The notes beneath the pieces were generated by a model. The model searched no databases. It saw nothing but the letters and a program-made list of their open reading frames with translations, and had not been told where the DNA came from. Positions 11,483 through 23,474 of a stretch of 64,000 nt of DNA are shown here, piece by piece. The translations under genes were made by a program, and so were the position numbers. Location: NCBI GenBank assembly GCA_029721435.1, contig CM056576.1, positions 113,688,666 through 113,752,665 on the forward strand, written 5' to 3'. Source of the DNA: Gymnothorax reevesii. Taxonomy: Eukaryota > Chordata > Actinopteri > Anguilliformes > Muraenidae. Positions within the stretch are counted from its first letter, which is position 1. The number at the start of each line of letters is the position of its first letter.

Positions 11483-11745
11483 GATTACAACCTCTATCTT
11501 CCACACTGCCAATATTTGCATTACAATCTCCACCTGCCATACTGTCCCATCTGTATCATAAACTCAACCTGCTATACAGCCAACACAAACAGTACAACCT
11601 TCAACCATCCACACTGCCAATGTCTGCATCACAATCTCCAAATGTAAATACTGCTACCATCTCCATCATAAACTCAACCTGCCATGCAGCCAACGTCTAC
11701 ACCACAACTTCCACCTGCTATACCGCAAACCGCCTCCACGGTTTG

Positions 11746-14724
11746 CAATTTGAGTACATTTTTCTGACATTTCAAAACATCTGTGTCTGGAATTAACTAA
11801 CATTATGAGGAGCCATCAGACTTTTTTTCTAAATGGTAGTATAGGAGAGTTGCACATGGATTGAAGCCAGCGCACTGTGAACAAGCCCAGCTGTAGGAGT
11901 GCCAGCTGCTTAAGCTTTTCAGACAGCACTGTGATGTTCTGCCACAGCTTTAATAGAGTCACATTAACCTAAGGGCTAACTTCCAGAAGAGCTATAGACA
12001 CAATTATTTTACAACTGTCTGGCTTCTGTGATGTTCAGAAGCCTTAAAGTGGAGAGAAGACATGAATAACGGTCGAAGTGACGAGGGTATTAAAAGGAAG
12101 AAACGCCAGCGCTAGTGAATACTGTTATGGCTGCAGCTACTGAAATTAAATAGCTCAGTAAAACTGAAGGATAAAGGGTAATAGCACTGACTAGCCATGA
12201 AGTCAAACATGTGCATGAGTCTGCACACACTCAAATAGTGAACAACAAAACAGGGGCAAACTCACAGAAACGAAAAACAAATACGAACCAGAGATTCTCA
12301 CAAACTGGCCCTGAAGGAAATCTGCATGTATAAAATACCACGCAGAAATCAAAGGTAAAGGAAATCAAAACATACAGAGCTCACCCTGCCTTACATTGAG
12401 AATGAACATATTTCCTTTGTTATCATGAAGTTAATTGCTTAATTATGATGAGAAGCGAGCAAATAAAACATGCGTAAAAAAAATCTGAAAAATTCCAGTC
12501 AGGCTCAGTAAGAAATTTGTACTCCATTAAAATCTTTTATTACTCATTCATTGGTATCACAGAACAATAAAGAGGTGGAGGTCTTGCAGTGAGTCAAAGT
12601 ACAGCAATTATCTCAGCTAGCAGTGCTTAATTACACACTGTGAGTGATTTCTATGACAAAATTATCACCTTATGAACCTAAATGAGTTACAAACCAACTA
12701 TATCCTTACCGGGTCAAATGGAGAAATATTAAATACACACTGTAAAAACAGCATTTAACGTAATATGTTAATTAAGAAATTCATTCATATTAAGGCTCTG
12801 AACATCAGAAAAACCGTCGCAAAAACGTTTACTGAGACTCATCTGTACCTGAAATAGAACAGCGAGGAAAGGTTCTAGCAGCAAAAACGGCAATAAAATG
12901 ACAGAACAAGCTGAACCCTCTGTTTTCCACAGCCATATCCATTATGAAAGTCAGCGCTTCCGGGCAACTGGCCCAGTGCATCAAGGGAGCAAATACTGAG
13001 GTCACTGCCTATCATAGAGATACATGCACCCACACGTGTACTCACATACACACAGCAACAAAGGTAACTGCCTAGGGCAGGGGAGATTTGGGTATGATGA
13101 TTACAGTACAACCTGTTGAGACGGGCCACCAAGAAATTTCATGCCTGGGATGCTCCAAGACGTGGGAATCCCCTCAACGCAGTGATAGATGCACACACAC
13201 ACACACACACACGCAACTACTTGTACTGAATACTTGTAAAAGCGAGATGTCAGCAGAAATCAGATCATGTTCCACACCAAAGCATGCAAGTGGGCAAACA
13301 ATGCCCCCTTCGCTGTGTAGGAAATGGAAACTAATGTAGCGTGAGCCACTGTCCCTCTAACGGACCCGACTAAGCTTCACGCCATTAAAACGCAAAACAT
13401 TGGGGACTTTACCCAGGCAGCCCACTGTGTGCAACCAACAGAGTTCCGATTTTATAATCAGCTCCTAATGACAGAAGACCATGCATGGGAAATGTAATGG
13501 CAGCAAATCATGTCTCTACAGTGCCTGGGGAGAGCGGGTGAGCGTAGCCCAAATGCTCCGAACAGGCTAGAATGACTAAAAACTTAAGATGAGACTTCAA
13601 GAGATGTTTTCCAGAGTTATATGCCTGCGGGACTCTTGAAATTCAAGTCTGGCCGAGAGAAATTGGACGGACAAGCCACCAGAGCAGATAAGTAGCACTC
13701 TCGATCCAACTGAAAATGCTCAACTATCCACAACTATTTCAGAGAAAGTAGGCAAGCTAATGGACGACGACTTTGGACTGTGTAAACATCTAGTGAGCCA
13801 GTCGAGCATGCCTGACAAAGAGGTGTGGGGTTTTTATTCTCAGTAACGGCACTGCTTGCCATGGTGACCACTGCGGTCTTGGATCGAATACAGCAGCACC
13901 AGTGCTAACTGCAGATAGCAGCCCAGTATCTGAACACCTCTGAGATCCCATTAGTCAACAAATACATAACAACACAGGCATTGGGAAGAGGCTTTTATGG
14001 ACGTACAACATAAAGTACATATAGGTACAGAAGCGCAGAAAATCCCCGAGGAAAGTGAAGTCCCAAATGCTGGAAGTGACCACATTGTTGAGAACACTCC
14101 TCGCAACACAAAGCTCCTGAACAACGACTGTGTATTCTGTTAAACTGAGTCACGGCCGACTTCTTTCAGGACATAAGATGGGCTAATCGCATGCCCGACA
14201 GCCTTACACCGAGACCCTCGCTTCTCAGCAAAGGCTCACAATAGCATTCACACAGGATGGGCACGAGATTTACTTCCTCTGCCCCACCCAAATTTCAAGC
14301 TGCCGCCCACTCGCACCCACTGAAAAACTCTCTCCGCCTCCTTTCAATTCTCCCCCGCCCCATTCATCACTGTCCTTCTCCTGCCCTCATGCTGATTAAT
14401 GACTCCCATGGCAATACATTTTATGCATGATATACGACCTCTGCACATGGTAGCAGGTCAGAAACGGGCCTTGTCCTTTGAGTATTTATAAACTAGCTGT
14501 CAGAATAACTGCTTGCAGATGGGAAGGCTACTGTCCTCTCCGATGGAAGATTAGGGCGACAGGGTCTGATAATTGTGTAATGGGGGAGGGGTACAGAACG
14601 TGCTTGCTCTGGGATGTGATAGTCTGTGGATAGCGTATCCTCCAGACCCAGGGCTGGCTGTACGGCTCTTTTCTGTATCCTGCTGCAGCTGAAACAAACT
14701 TGGGATGCAGTATGACTGAGCAAC
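11746..14724. other. Intronic sequence without recognised genes
   Basis: No coding exon or transposon was recognised. A (CA)n microsatellite lies at about 13193-13211. The rest looks like ordinary unique or anciently decayed intron. Confidence 0.5.
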
Positions 14725-15425
14725 CGGCTCACCGAATCACTGGCTCATAGGGTTTCTGGGTAATTACCTCGCAGAATTAGTAAATCACTGGCTCACAGTG
14801 TAACTCACTAACAGAATCACTGGAACATAAGTCTGAGGGATCACTATTTTGCAGTATCACTGAAGAATTGGCACTACATCACTGGCAATTAGGATCACAG
14901 GGCAACTGGCTCACAGAATCACTGGCTCATAGGGACTCCGGGTAACTTGTTCACAGAATTTCTAAAACACTGCAAGAGAGGAGATCCCACTCACAACATC
15001 ACTGAATTACGAGCTTGTGGGATCACTATTTTGCAGGATCACAGAGTAACCTGCACAGCATCACTGGCACATAGGATCCCTGGGCTTCTGTCTCTAAAGT
15101 AACTGGTTCACAGAATCACCATATCAAAAACTTGCAGGGTCATCATTTCACAGAAACTCTGGGTAAAATACCACTGCATCACTGGCACATAGAACCACAG
15201 CATAACTAGCTCAAAAGATAACTGCCTCACAATATCACAGGCTCACAGGACTATTGGTTCTCTAGATCACTGGGTTACTGGCACTGCATCATTGGCTAAC
15301 ATGATCACTGAGTAACCAGCACTGCATCACTGGCTCGCAGGATTACTGAGTAACAAGACTGCAGAGATTACAAGATTGTAACTGGTTCACAGAATCAATG
15401 GCTCACAGGCTTGCAGGATCACCTT
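14725..15425. repeat. Degenerate TCACTGGCTCACAG minisatellite
   Basis: About 700 bp are built from short units of roughly 16-18 bp (ATCACTGGCTCACAGGA, GTAACTGGCTCACAGA and variants). Higher-order pairs alternate 'aatcactggctcata' with 'gggtaactggttcaca'. Units are strongly diverged, so the array is old. Confidence 0.75.
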
Positions 15426-15973
15426 TTATCAGGCGCACATGCTCATGGATGGTTGCAAAATGGAATATGCTTGCAGTCACTCAGCTGCCTAGGGTTCATC
15501 ATAATACATCTATATACATCAACAGTAAGACAATTTTTCCATGTACATGCTTAAGCACAAACTAATAATACAATTATAAACATTTCCAAACCATATTGTG
15601 ATTAAATATGTTTTTTTCCCTCTTTTTATTAATTACAGTGGGGTGAAAAACGTTGGGCACCCCTGGTTTAAATGTCTGTTACAATTAATCTCCAAGTGAT
15701 TGAAAGCAAGCCTGAGCACTCGATGCTACAAAGTTAAACATGACACCTTTCTGCAAATTTAAAAGCAAGGTTTCATTTCATTTCCCCTGTGCTAAAGTTT
15801 GGGAACCCTTTTGGATTATTCTTTGTTGCCTTTTAAGAAGATGATTACTAAGGCCCAGACCCAGGTGATCCACTCGTTAGGGCTTCAATGAGTCAGGTGA
15901 ATACAATCCCAGGGTTAAACTATATTTTCTGCAGTAACTCCATGCCTTGTAAAGTACCCGACTGTGGTGTCTG

Positions 15974-18900
15974 ATGTTAAAAACCAAGTGTTCCTCTAAA
16001 CAATTGTCCAAGGATGTCAAAATCAAGATGAATCACTTACACCTACTAGGAGAGGGCAACAAAAAACTCTCTCAACGTTTCAAACTACCCATTTCTACTG
16101 TCGGAAACATTGTAAGAAAATGGAAAATAAATGGAACAATTGAAGTCAAGGCAAGATCTAAGAAACTAAGAAAAATTTCAGATAGAATGGCCCGAGGTCT
16201 GGTGAGAAATGCTCTGAAGAACCCACACATCACTGCAAAAGAGCAGCAAAAAAGTAAGTGAGTGGTAAGTGAGTAGCAGGCACAGGTCTAGTTGTTCACA
16301 GGACAACAATACAGTGTGCCTTAACCCCTCTGCGCAGAAGCCAAATGTGGCTTTTTAGGTGTTACCTGATTTAAGGCTTTATAATTTAAGATTGCAGCTT
16401 TACAGACAGGAAAACTTTGGCTCAATTGAGTCTAGACACTTGAAGCATTTAGACTCCCATCAAATTATAGTTTATTTTTATGATTTTGTTGGAGAAAAGG
16501 GGCTGCAAACATAAAAAATCTTCATGAGAATTCACCATTGAAATAGAAAAAAAAAATAATGCTGACAATTGAAAAACTGCTGGGGCCTAAAACTATACAT
16601 TTCTGGGATCATAAACTTCTTGACCACAAGTACAATTCATCTTTAACATTCCATTTTAGATTACCCGCTTGCTATGAGACAAATTAGACAGCTATCCAGG
16701 TGTCTCTCCAAAGTCTGACATCCATCAACATTTATAACTGTCAAATCAAACATTAATCATATATTTAACACAAATAAACTTTTGGGGCTTGAAATTCGGC
16801 ATGAACTAATGATTTTCTGGTTGAGTTTTGCATGAATTAATCAATATCAGTGCAGTGGAACATCATTGGTCACCAGTAACCTCTCAAAACATGCCTTTTC
16901 TCCATAATAAAGTTAACAATATTGTCCATTTCTCTTCGAAGTACCCCAAGCATTAAATGAAGTGCAGATTTAACAGCTATAACATTCACGCAAGACCAAA
17001 CATGATATGAATAAAAAGCTAACCGCTCTCACATCCGAGCTCAGAACCTTACACCTTATAAGGGTGAAAACTCACTAACTCAGTAATATCTGAATTCTGA
17101 AATACACCTTATTTTAACAGAACAGAAATTTCACTTTCAGGAAAAAAATACAACGACATATGCCTCCATTATCATCAGAGTGGTGTAATGAACGTACCGA
17201 GGGATCTACCGACCTGCGTGGGATGTATGCATTTGGAGAAACGAAAACCTCGGCATTCGATGTCTTTAAACGCGGTATAGATTCTACAGCAAAAAGCCAA
17301 ATTAAGCAAAATGCAAACAGAGTAGAAGTATAACCTGTTTTCTTCATTGATGCCCCCCTCCAGAGACAGATGTATCGGGTAGAAGGAACGTTGCAGTTCT
17401 GTTTCATTCGGAATAATTCCCGTTGACCGCGTCCATACAACATTTAAATCTCGTAAATGAAACTGAACACTTCAGAACGGTCTCGAGTGTCTTTATTTCT
17501 TTGATATCGCATCATTTTCAGCTGCGCAACCGCGGCCAACATTCGAAGAATACAACCGACCTTACTTTTACGCTTAGCTTTGTATCCCATTCTTATTGTC
17601 CGATCAATGTATTTCAGTTATAGAGGAAAGTTAAGACACTGGGGAATGGGATAAGAAAGGAGTCTGTCAACACATCGTTACCGGGGAAGCTTCACGAGGA
17701 CGTGAACTATAACTGTAGAGTTACGCAGATGAATCTGAGTATATCATTGAGTGACTGGCTATCGACACCAGTACTTCGGTGGATAGAAGGGAGCGCTGAA
17801 TTTGTCGATGGAGGAATCTAAGCGTTAATCCATGGGAGGGAACTACGCATATTTTGTGTGTGATGATTGTAACTGACAGTAGAATGTGAGAGAAGCAATA
17901 CTATGTCGGATTTTTTTCTTCACAAAACGTATTTTTTTAACCACTAATTGGAATACTGTTGGCTCACTGTAGCTAAAATGGTTGCTATAGAGTAGTACGT
18001 TTTTTTTCTGTCGCAAGTGATAATTTTTTGAAACTACTGGATCGATACTATGGGCAAGGATATTGACCAGTTTGCACATCAGGCTTAGTTTAAGATCAGA
18101 GTTTAATCCATGCTACTCCTGAAAAACAGGGATTGGAGGGAACTTCTCCATACTATAAATCGCGTTTCAGCTCTGCCTGCTTGTGAATATCCAATAGCTG
18201 ATCCGGGGGTGCCATCTTGTGGTCGAGTACTGTAACTTAAGTGCTTACATTTGCATGTCTATAGACGCGAGCGTCTACATCTGCAGAAAGGGGTTAAACA
18301 ACAAAGATCTACATGGCAGAGTTGCAAGAAAGAAGCCTTTCCTACGACCTCAACACAAAATTAAGCGTCGTAAGTATGCAAAAGAAAACCTTGAGAAACC
18401 TCAAGCCTATTGGAACAATGTGCTTTGGACTGACAAAAGCTAAATTGAACTTTTTGGCCACAGCCAAAGAAGGTATGTTTGGAGAAAAAAGGGTGATGCA
18501 TTTGTAAAAAAGAACACGTTGCCAACAGTTAAGGAGGGAGGTGGGTCCATTATGCTTTGGGGTTGTGTAGCAGCTGGAAGCACAGGCAATATTGTCCAGG
18601 TGGAAGGAAGAACAGATACCACCAAATATCAGGACATTCTAGAGGCTAATGTTCAAAGCTCAGTTCAGAAATTGAAGTTGAAGAGACTTTGGGTATTCCA
18701 GTAAGACAATGACCCTAAGCATAACTCAAAATTCACCATGAAGTACCCCCAGGAAAGACGGATGAAGGTTTTGGAATGGCCATCACAGTCCCCAGACTGG
18801 AATATTATTGAAAATCTGTGGAGAGACCTCAAACATGCTGTGCATGCAAGAAGGCCGAAGAATATTTCTGAGCTAGAGGTGTTCTGTCAGGAAGAATGGG

Positions 18901-18998
18901 GAAAAATTCCAAAGACAAGAATTGAAAGACTCTTAGTTGGCTACAGGAGGCGTTTGCGAGCTGTTATAGCTGCCCGAGGAGGAGTACTGGCTGGCTGA
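15974..18998 (+). pseudogene. Tc1-like DD34E transposase, broken by insertion and stops
   Basis: The 5' part (15974-16320) encodes an N-terminal helix-turn-helix: LGEGNKKLSQRFKLPISTVG, then NIVRKWKINGTIE. The 3' part resumes at about 18298 with DLHGRVARKKPFLRPQHKIK and continues to PEER-like C-terminal sequence ending GAVI-type AARGGVLAG at 18998. Catalytic positions are visible: WTDKS (Glu of WTDES changed to Lys), a stop immediately before DNDPKH, and SPDWNIIENLW. The spacing of 34 residues between the second Asp and the Glu makes it DD34E. It is inactivated by the 1.97-kb TTAA insertion, at least two in-frame stops (after WTDKS and before DNDPKH) and frame changes. Confidence 0.88.
16325..18293. 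mobile_element. TTAA-flanked non-autonomous element (piggyBac-like ends)
   Basis: This 1969-bp insert is flanked by TTAA at 16321-16324 and 18294-18297. The ends are inverted: CCCCTCTGCGCAGAAG on the left and CCCCTTTCTGCAGATG when the right end is reverse-complemented. Removing the insert and one TTAA restores continuous Tc1 sequence (GTGCC-TTAA-ACAACAAAG), so the integration was exact. A TTAA target and CCC-starting termini match the piggyBac superfamily. No piggyBac transposase is recognisable inside, so it is non-autonomous. A 202-bp relative with the same ends lies at 49880-50081. Confidence 0.85.
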
Positions 18999-19189
18999 CA
19001 GGGTTCCCAAACTTTTGCACAAGGTCTTATTCCTTGTTTTATTATTTTGAAGCTGTATAAAGTTAAAAATAAAAATTATTCTTGCTTTAAAATGAGATGA
19101 AATGTGTCTTGTTTAACTTTGTGGCATTTACTGTTCAGGTTTGCTTTCACTCACTTGAAGATTAATGCCCAAATTTTTCCCCTCCATTG

Positions 19190-20009
19190 TATTCATTCAC
19201 ACAAACAACAGTTGTAAATTTAGGCCAAATGCAGATCTCAGGCAAACATCTTTCTTTAATGATTAAAAAATTTGGAACATTGTCCCACAGTTCTGCTGGG
19301 GGATTCCAGAAGAATCAGAGCAGCTGTCAGCAGTCTCACTGACGCCCTCCTTGAGTTTTTCAGCCTTCCTGAGAACTAGCTGCCCCCCGCTAACATGCAA
19401 ACAAATCAAAAGCTTCATGCACAATTCAAACACACATTATCTGCAAGTTTATCTTCAGTCCAAGCAGACAAGTATTTTTGGTTTAAGATTTCATCAATCT
19501 CTACACTGGCTTAAATTCAAAGAAGCATGGTATATAACCATCCAACCAATCAGATTATATATTAGGGTGGCGAGACATCCATTTTTATGCAGGGAGTCCA
19601 GTTTTTGAGCTTGCTTCCCAGTGTTTGGCTCAAACTTTTGCTAGATACTTATGCTGTCCTTTTTTCAAAGCTTTTACTGACTTATTACTTAATAATCACT
19701 CTGAACAGCCATTAAAATACAACATCATGGGTGATGGAATGCAAATTCTTGCATTTTACTGGTCACTGGCGTTGTACATCTGTCCACTGCAGTTTGTACT
19801 CTGTCAGAGCTTCAGTCAAGTTGAGAAGTGTCTTCAATGTAATGACTTCACAGCTACTTTAAGTTAGATTTGCACGTGTAAAGAGCACCAGTTACATCAC
19901 ATGTTCTTTAGCTAGCTGGCTTAACAACATCATGTTGCTTGTCATTGAAACTTTATAGCCAGTTATGCATTTGTATACAATAAAACAATACTGATTGGCC
20001 GCTGATATA
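19190..20009. other. Intronic sequence between two Tc1 copies
   Basis: About 800 bp in which I see no gene or repeat. Confidence 0.5.
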
Positions 20010-21100
20010 CAATGCCTGGTAAAAAAAAAAAAAAAAAAGGTCACCACCTGGATTTAACTAAGCAAAATGGGTAAGAACCTTCTATTGGATAATTACTACA
20101 GTGCTTGGTATGTTTCAGTGGCCAACAAGTTGTTTAATCCTAACTGATGCAGTGGAATTACTTCTCATTTCATAAACAACCACGTCGGCAGACAAATCCT
20201 GTGTTGGTGGAAAAGATGTTACTCTGTTTTGGAAGGGTCCAATTACTGACCGCTATCAAGCAAAGAAAACAACTAAAGAGACAGATGAAACTACTCAAAT
20301 TGGATTATGTACACTCAAATGCATTATGAAAACCTAGAAGGACAGTGGTGAACTTTGAGGAAGAAATGTGACAGGAAATAATCTTAAATGACTGAGATAA
20401 CTTAAGCAATTGGTGAAATTAAATCATAAAAAAAACTCAGGACTATCTTTAATAGTGACAGTAAGAGAGTTTCCACAAGTAAAATGCGAACGGTACTTGA
20501 GGGATTGGGATGAAACAGCTGTGTGACCTCAAGAAAAGCACTCATCAATGAGGGTAATCAAAAAAACTGCTCAGCAAAGCTGGTGTTACTCCTCAGCCCC
20601 TGGATTGTTTGGAAGGCATTTTCAAGTTGACCTGCGGAATAAGAATTTCAAGATGGCGACTGTGGCGGCCATACTACGCATCCGAGTGCTTTCAAATTCG
20701 ATAAGCCTCTGTAAGAGCATAAGACCAAGCAACAGAGCAAAATTGGCGTCGATTGATGAAGGCACTTTCAAGTTATCGTGCCGAATACAAAATTCAAGAT
20801 GTTGGCTTTGGCGGCCATACTGAACATCCAAACGATACCAAAATCAATGGGCTTCTGTGGGCACACAAGACCAAGCAACACAGCAAAAACGGCGATGATT
20901 GATGAAGGCGTTTTTCAAGTTATTGTGCGAAATACAAAAGTTTATGGAACAAACAGACGGACGGGCGGACGAACATCACGTGTCGACAATACCCCTCTAC
21001 CCCTTAGTCAGGACTGAGGAGTGAAAAGGCTTCAATTTGCTAGGGAGCATAAAAATTGGAATCTGGAGCCATGAAAAAAAGGTCTTGGGGTCTAATAACT
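20010..21100 (+). mobile_element. Decayed Tc1/mariner relic, split by a tandem-core element
   Basis: It starts CAATGCCTGGT followed by a poly-A run and GTCACCACCTGGATTTAA. That is the same terminus seen at 45163 and typical of a fish Tc1 group. The interior keeps transposase-like phrases in broken frames (GRVQLLTAIKQRKQ region; CTTCAATTTGCTAGGGAGCAT near 21030). The frame is interrupted at about 20570-21022 by another element. The right TIR is not recognisable. Confidence 0.7.
20588..21022. mobile_element. Tandem-core element 1 (146-147 bp units, CGGAC tract, hairpin end)
   Basis: The ends are a perfect 9-bp inverted pair, ACTCCTCAG (20588-20596) and CTGAGGAGT (21014-21022). The core has two full units and a partial third. 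The landmark TCAAGTT recurs at 20622, 20768 and 20915, spacings of 146 and 147 bp. The last unit runs into ACAGACGGACGGGCGGACGA, then CGACAATACCCCTC and a terminal hairpin (ACCCCTC paired with GAGGAGT). The same 3' module ends the element at 43.8 kb although the core sequences differ. The architecture resembles bivalve pearl/HINE elements; this comparison is from memory. Confidence 0.72.
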
Positions 21101-22269
21101 TCACATGAGTTTTAGCTTGTTCTCTCTGCGGCCACTTAACTGGCCAATAGGGTTCAAAGGGTTAACAAGTTCTGCAAATTTGAACGCGCCAAGAAGAGTT
21201 CTCTCCGACTGATTTGCCCTTGAAGCAGGCAGCGAGACAGTATATTCTGATTACAACAAATCAGCCAGGTTAATGGAAAAGCAATTGATTCAACTGAGTC
21301 TGCCATACAGCTGAGGCCAATCATCTCCATCATCATTATCATCCCAGTAACTACTGATGCAATGGTGATAAATATTAAGCCTTTCATCTCTCAGCTGCAA
21401 ACAGATAAGACAGTTTTAATCTCTTCACAGGCAGCAATTATACTGAAGGCTGTTGTTTGAAAAATACTTTCATGATGATTTGCTTTCTGTTTACAAGTGT
21501 CAGTTCCAACTCAGTTAGTAACAGTTACCCAAATTAAATACCAAGGACTGAAGAGATCTTCATCTGGCAAGATCGATGAGTTATTTTTAAGCTAAATATA
21601 ATTAAGAGTGTTGCTCTCTCTGTCAGGTTAATTGTTGTGAACTCATGTTGGCCATGACTGACCTGCAGTAGGGAGGGCGGGCATGAGCAGGAGATGGGCG
21701 AAGGTGGCCTCAGCTAATCAACCAGTGCGCTGGGTTCTAACAAAGCCGAAACAGGTGCCGCGTTTGGTGTGTTCAACAATGAGCTAGGTTTTAATTTAAA
21801 AACTGGATACTTTTGGGAAAAATTAAGGAAGGCAAATGGACCAACTGCAATTTGTCCCCTAGAATTAATGAACAGTCTGCTGGCGGGCAATTTCAGGCAT
21901 CGAAAATCAACTGTGTCGCAAATATAGAGGAGAGAATAAAATGAAAATAAAACCCCATCATCCATCTCACAAGGGCTGAAAATCAGCCCAGTGTTAACAG
22001 CAAAAATGTATCAGAGGAGAGGCATTAAGACATTTTTCGTCGTCCTTCACATCATAGTTAGCATCCGTGCTACTAGCTGTGCGTGTTTGTGCTACTAGTG
22101 ACCACGGGGTCATTTCTCAGCCAGCTGATCAGATCTTTGTAAGGGAAACTGCCTCTTGAGTAAGTAAATCATCTCTCCTGGGAAAACTATTTAATTTAAT
22201 TTGCTGAATAAGCTCTAATTTCACAATCCTATCTTTGGAGTGGAGTACTGAGGAGTACTAGTACTCATG
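21101..22269. other. Intronic sequence without recognised genes
   Basis: Nothing recognisable apart from ordinary AT-rich intron. Confidence 0.45.
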
Positions 22270-22444
22270 GGGCCGGATTTACTAAGACCTTTAGCACATG
22301 CAAAATGTTTTTGCCAGAGCAAAACCAGAAACCTTGCTGCTGATTGGTGCAAGGCAAGTACCCTGGCCAATCATGGGCAATGTTATTGGTTTTTCATGAA
22401 CAAAAAGATTTAGCATGTGCTAAAGGTCTTAGTAAATGAGGCCC
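22270..22444. mobile_element. 175-bp MITE
   Basis: About 36-bp terminal inverted repeats: GGGCCGGATTTACTAAGACC on the left and GGGCCTCATTTACTAAGACC when the right end is reverse-complemented, both continuing TTTAGCACATGC. The type GGGGCC-TTTACTAA is a familiar fish MITE end. No clear target duplication was found, and no coding capacity is present. Confidence 0.8.
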
Positions 22445-23472
22445 ATGGAGTACTATCTTCACCCATGAGAAGTGACCAAATAGGAAAATTTTGCTGTTCA
22501 CAGCTTGCTCGTATACAGATGGAGTGACAAAATTCTCTTTTTAGCCTCACTTTAGTTTCCATTTTGTCAGATATGCTCATCACAAAATTTACAAGAATTA
22601 TTGAAAAAATACATACTGTACCAGTGGGAATAGAAAGGTTAATTGGTAACAGGAGTCATATTTGAGACCTAAGAAATATATTTTGCTAAATTTGACTAAG
22701 AATCGATATTTGCTTATTTTTATCTTTCAATAATCTTTAAAAGAGATACTCTGGAGCAATTTAGAAATCTCAAATCGTTTACAGAAAAAAAAATGATGGT
22801 GAAAAGGAAATCACAATTCTCTCCCTAACTGTAAAAAAAATATTTGAGCAGTAAGACTTTCCTATGAGAATTATGTACCAAAAATATTTATCCCAGCTTT
22901 ATCATGAGACTAAAGAAATAGAGGAGGGAGCGCTTCTGACAAACGTCTGCCTCATAAAATGAGGAACGTAAATGGAAGTCAGTTGACTCATAAAAATCTA
23001 AACCATAAGGAATTTACTTTTCAAAAGTCATGTTTTATTAACCGACTGACATCCTGAAACTGCAACAAAAATAGGGATGGAAAAGTCTGGGTAACTGCTC
23101 TGAATACGTCTACTTGCTCCTCCTTTTCTCTGTCTTGATAACTTTTCCTTAAAAACTTAACTTTGCAAGTCAATACAGCTAGCTAGGCATTCAAACAGGA
23201 TAGGCCATGGGCCGAACCCCAATATCGTTTCATAGTGCTCCTATGAGTAAGCCTGTTCATTTTTATTAAAAATATGATGAAATAACACGAAAATGAAAAA
23301 CTTCTGCTTTGCACATGTGTTCGTTAACCAGAAAAATGTACTTAAAGCCAGCAAATTTGTTTTGTTCGTTGCCATGGCTGCAGCTTAAAATTCATCAGTC
23401 AGATAACAGCAAGGCCGTTTTCATCCGTGCAACCAAAATGCCGAGCGCATTTCAAAAGCACAGATGCCAAGT
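22445..23472. other. Intronic sequence without recognised genes
   Basis: AT-rich sequence in which I see no exon or repeat. Confidence 0.45.
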
Positions 23473-23474
23473 TA

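Larger units (their letters stand above)
9809..11745. repeat. Minisatellite of CTCAACCTGCCA/CCACACTGCCAA units, split by a hAT element
   Basis: Degenerate tandem units of about 110-130 bp carry CATCATAAACTCAACCTGCC, CAACCTCCACCTTCCACACT and CACCACAATCTCCACCTGCC. The array occupies 9809-10226 and resumes at 11483-11745, with the two parts separated by an inserted element. C-rich on the + strand; long open frames across it are only a by-product of the repeats. Confidence 0.8.
15636..19189 (+). mobile_element. Tc1/mariner element split by a TTAA-target insertion
   Basis: The TA target duplications are at 15634-15635 and 19190-19191. Long diverged inverted repeats (about 190 bp) run from CAGTGGGGTGAAAAA on the left and CAATGGAGGGGAAAAA on the reverse-complemented right end. 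Both contain the shared CAAAGTTAAACA and AAAGTTTGGGAACCCT blocks. Without the 1.97-kb insert the element would be about 1.58 kb, a normal Tc1 length. Heavy decay of both TIRs and coding sequence makes it an older copy than the one at 6615. Confidence 0.92.

Noticed and set aside
13193..13211. CA microsatellite as a regulatory or Z-DNA feature
   Set aside because: Short and common in fish introns; nothing else around it supports a function.
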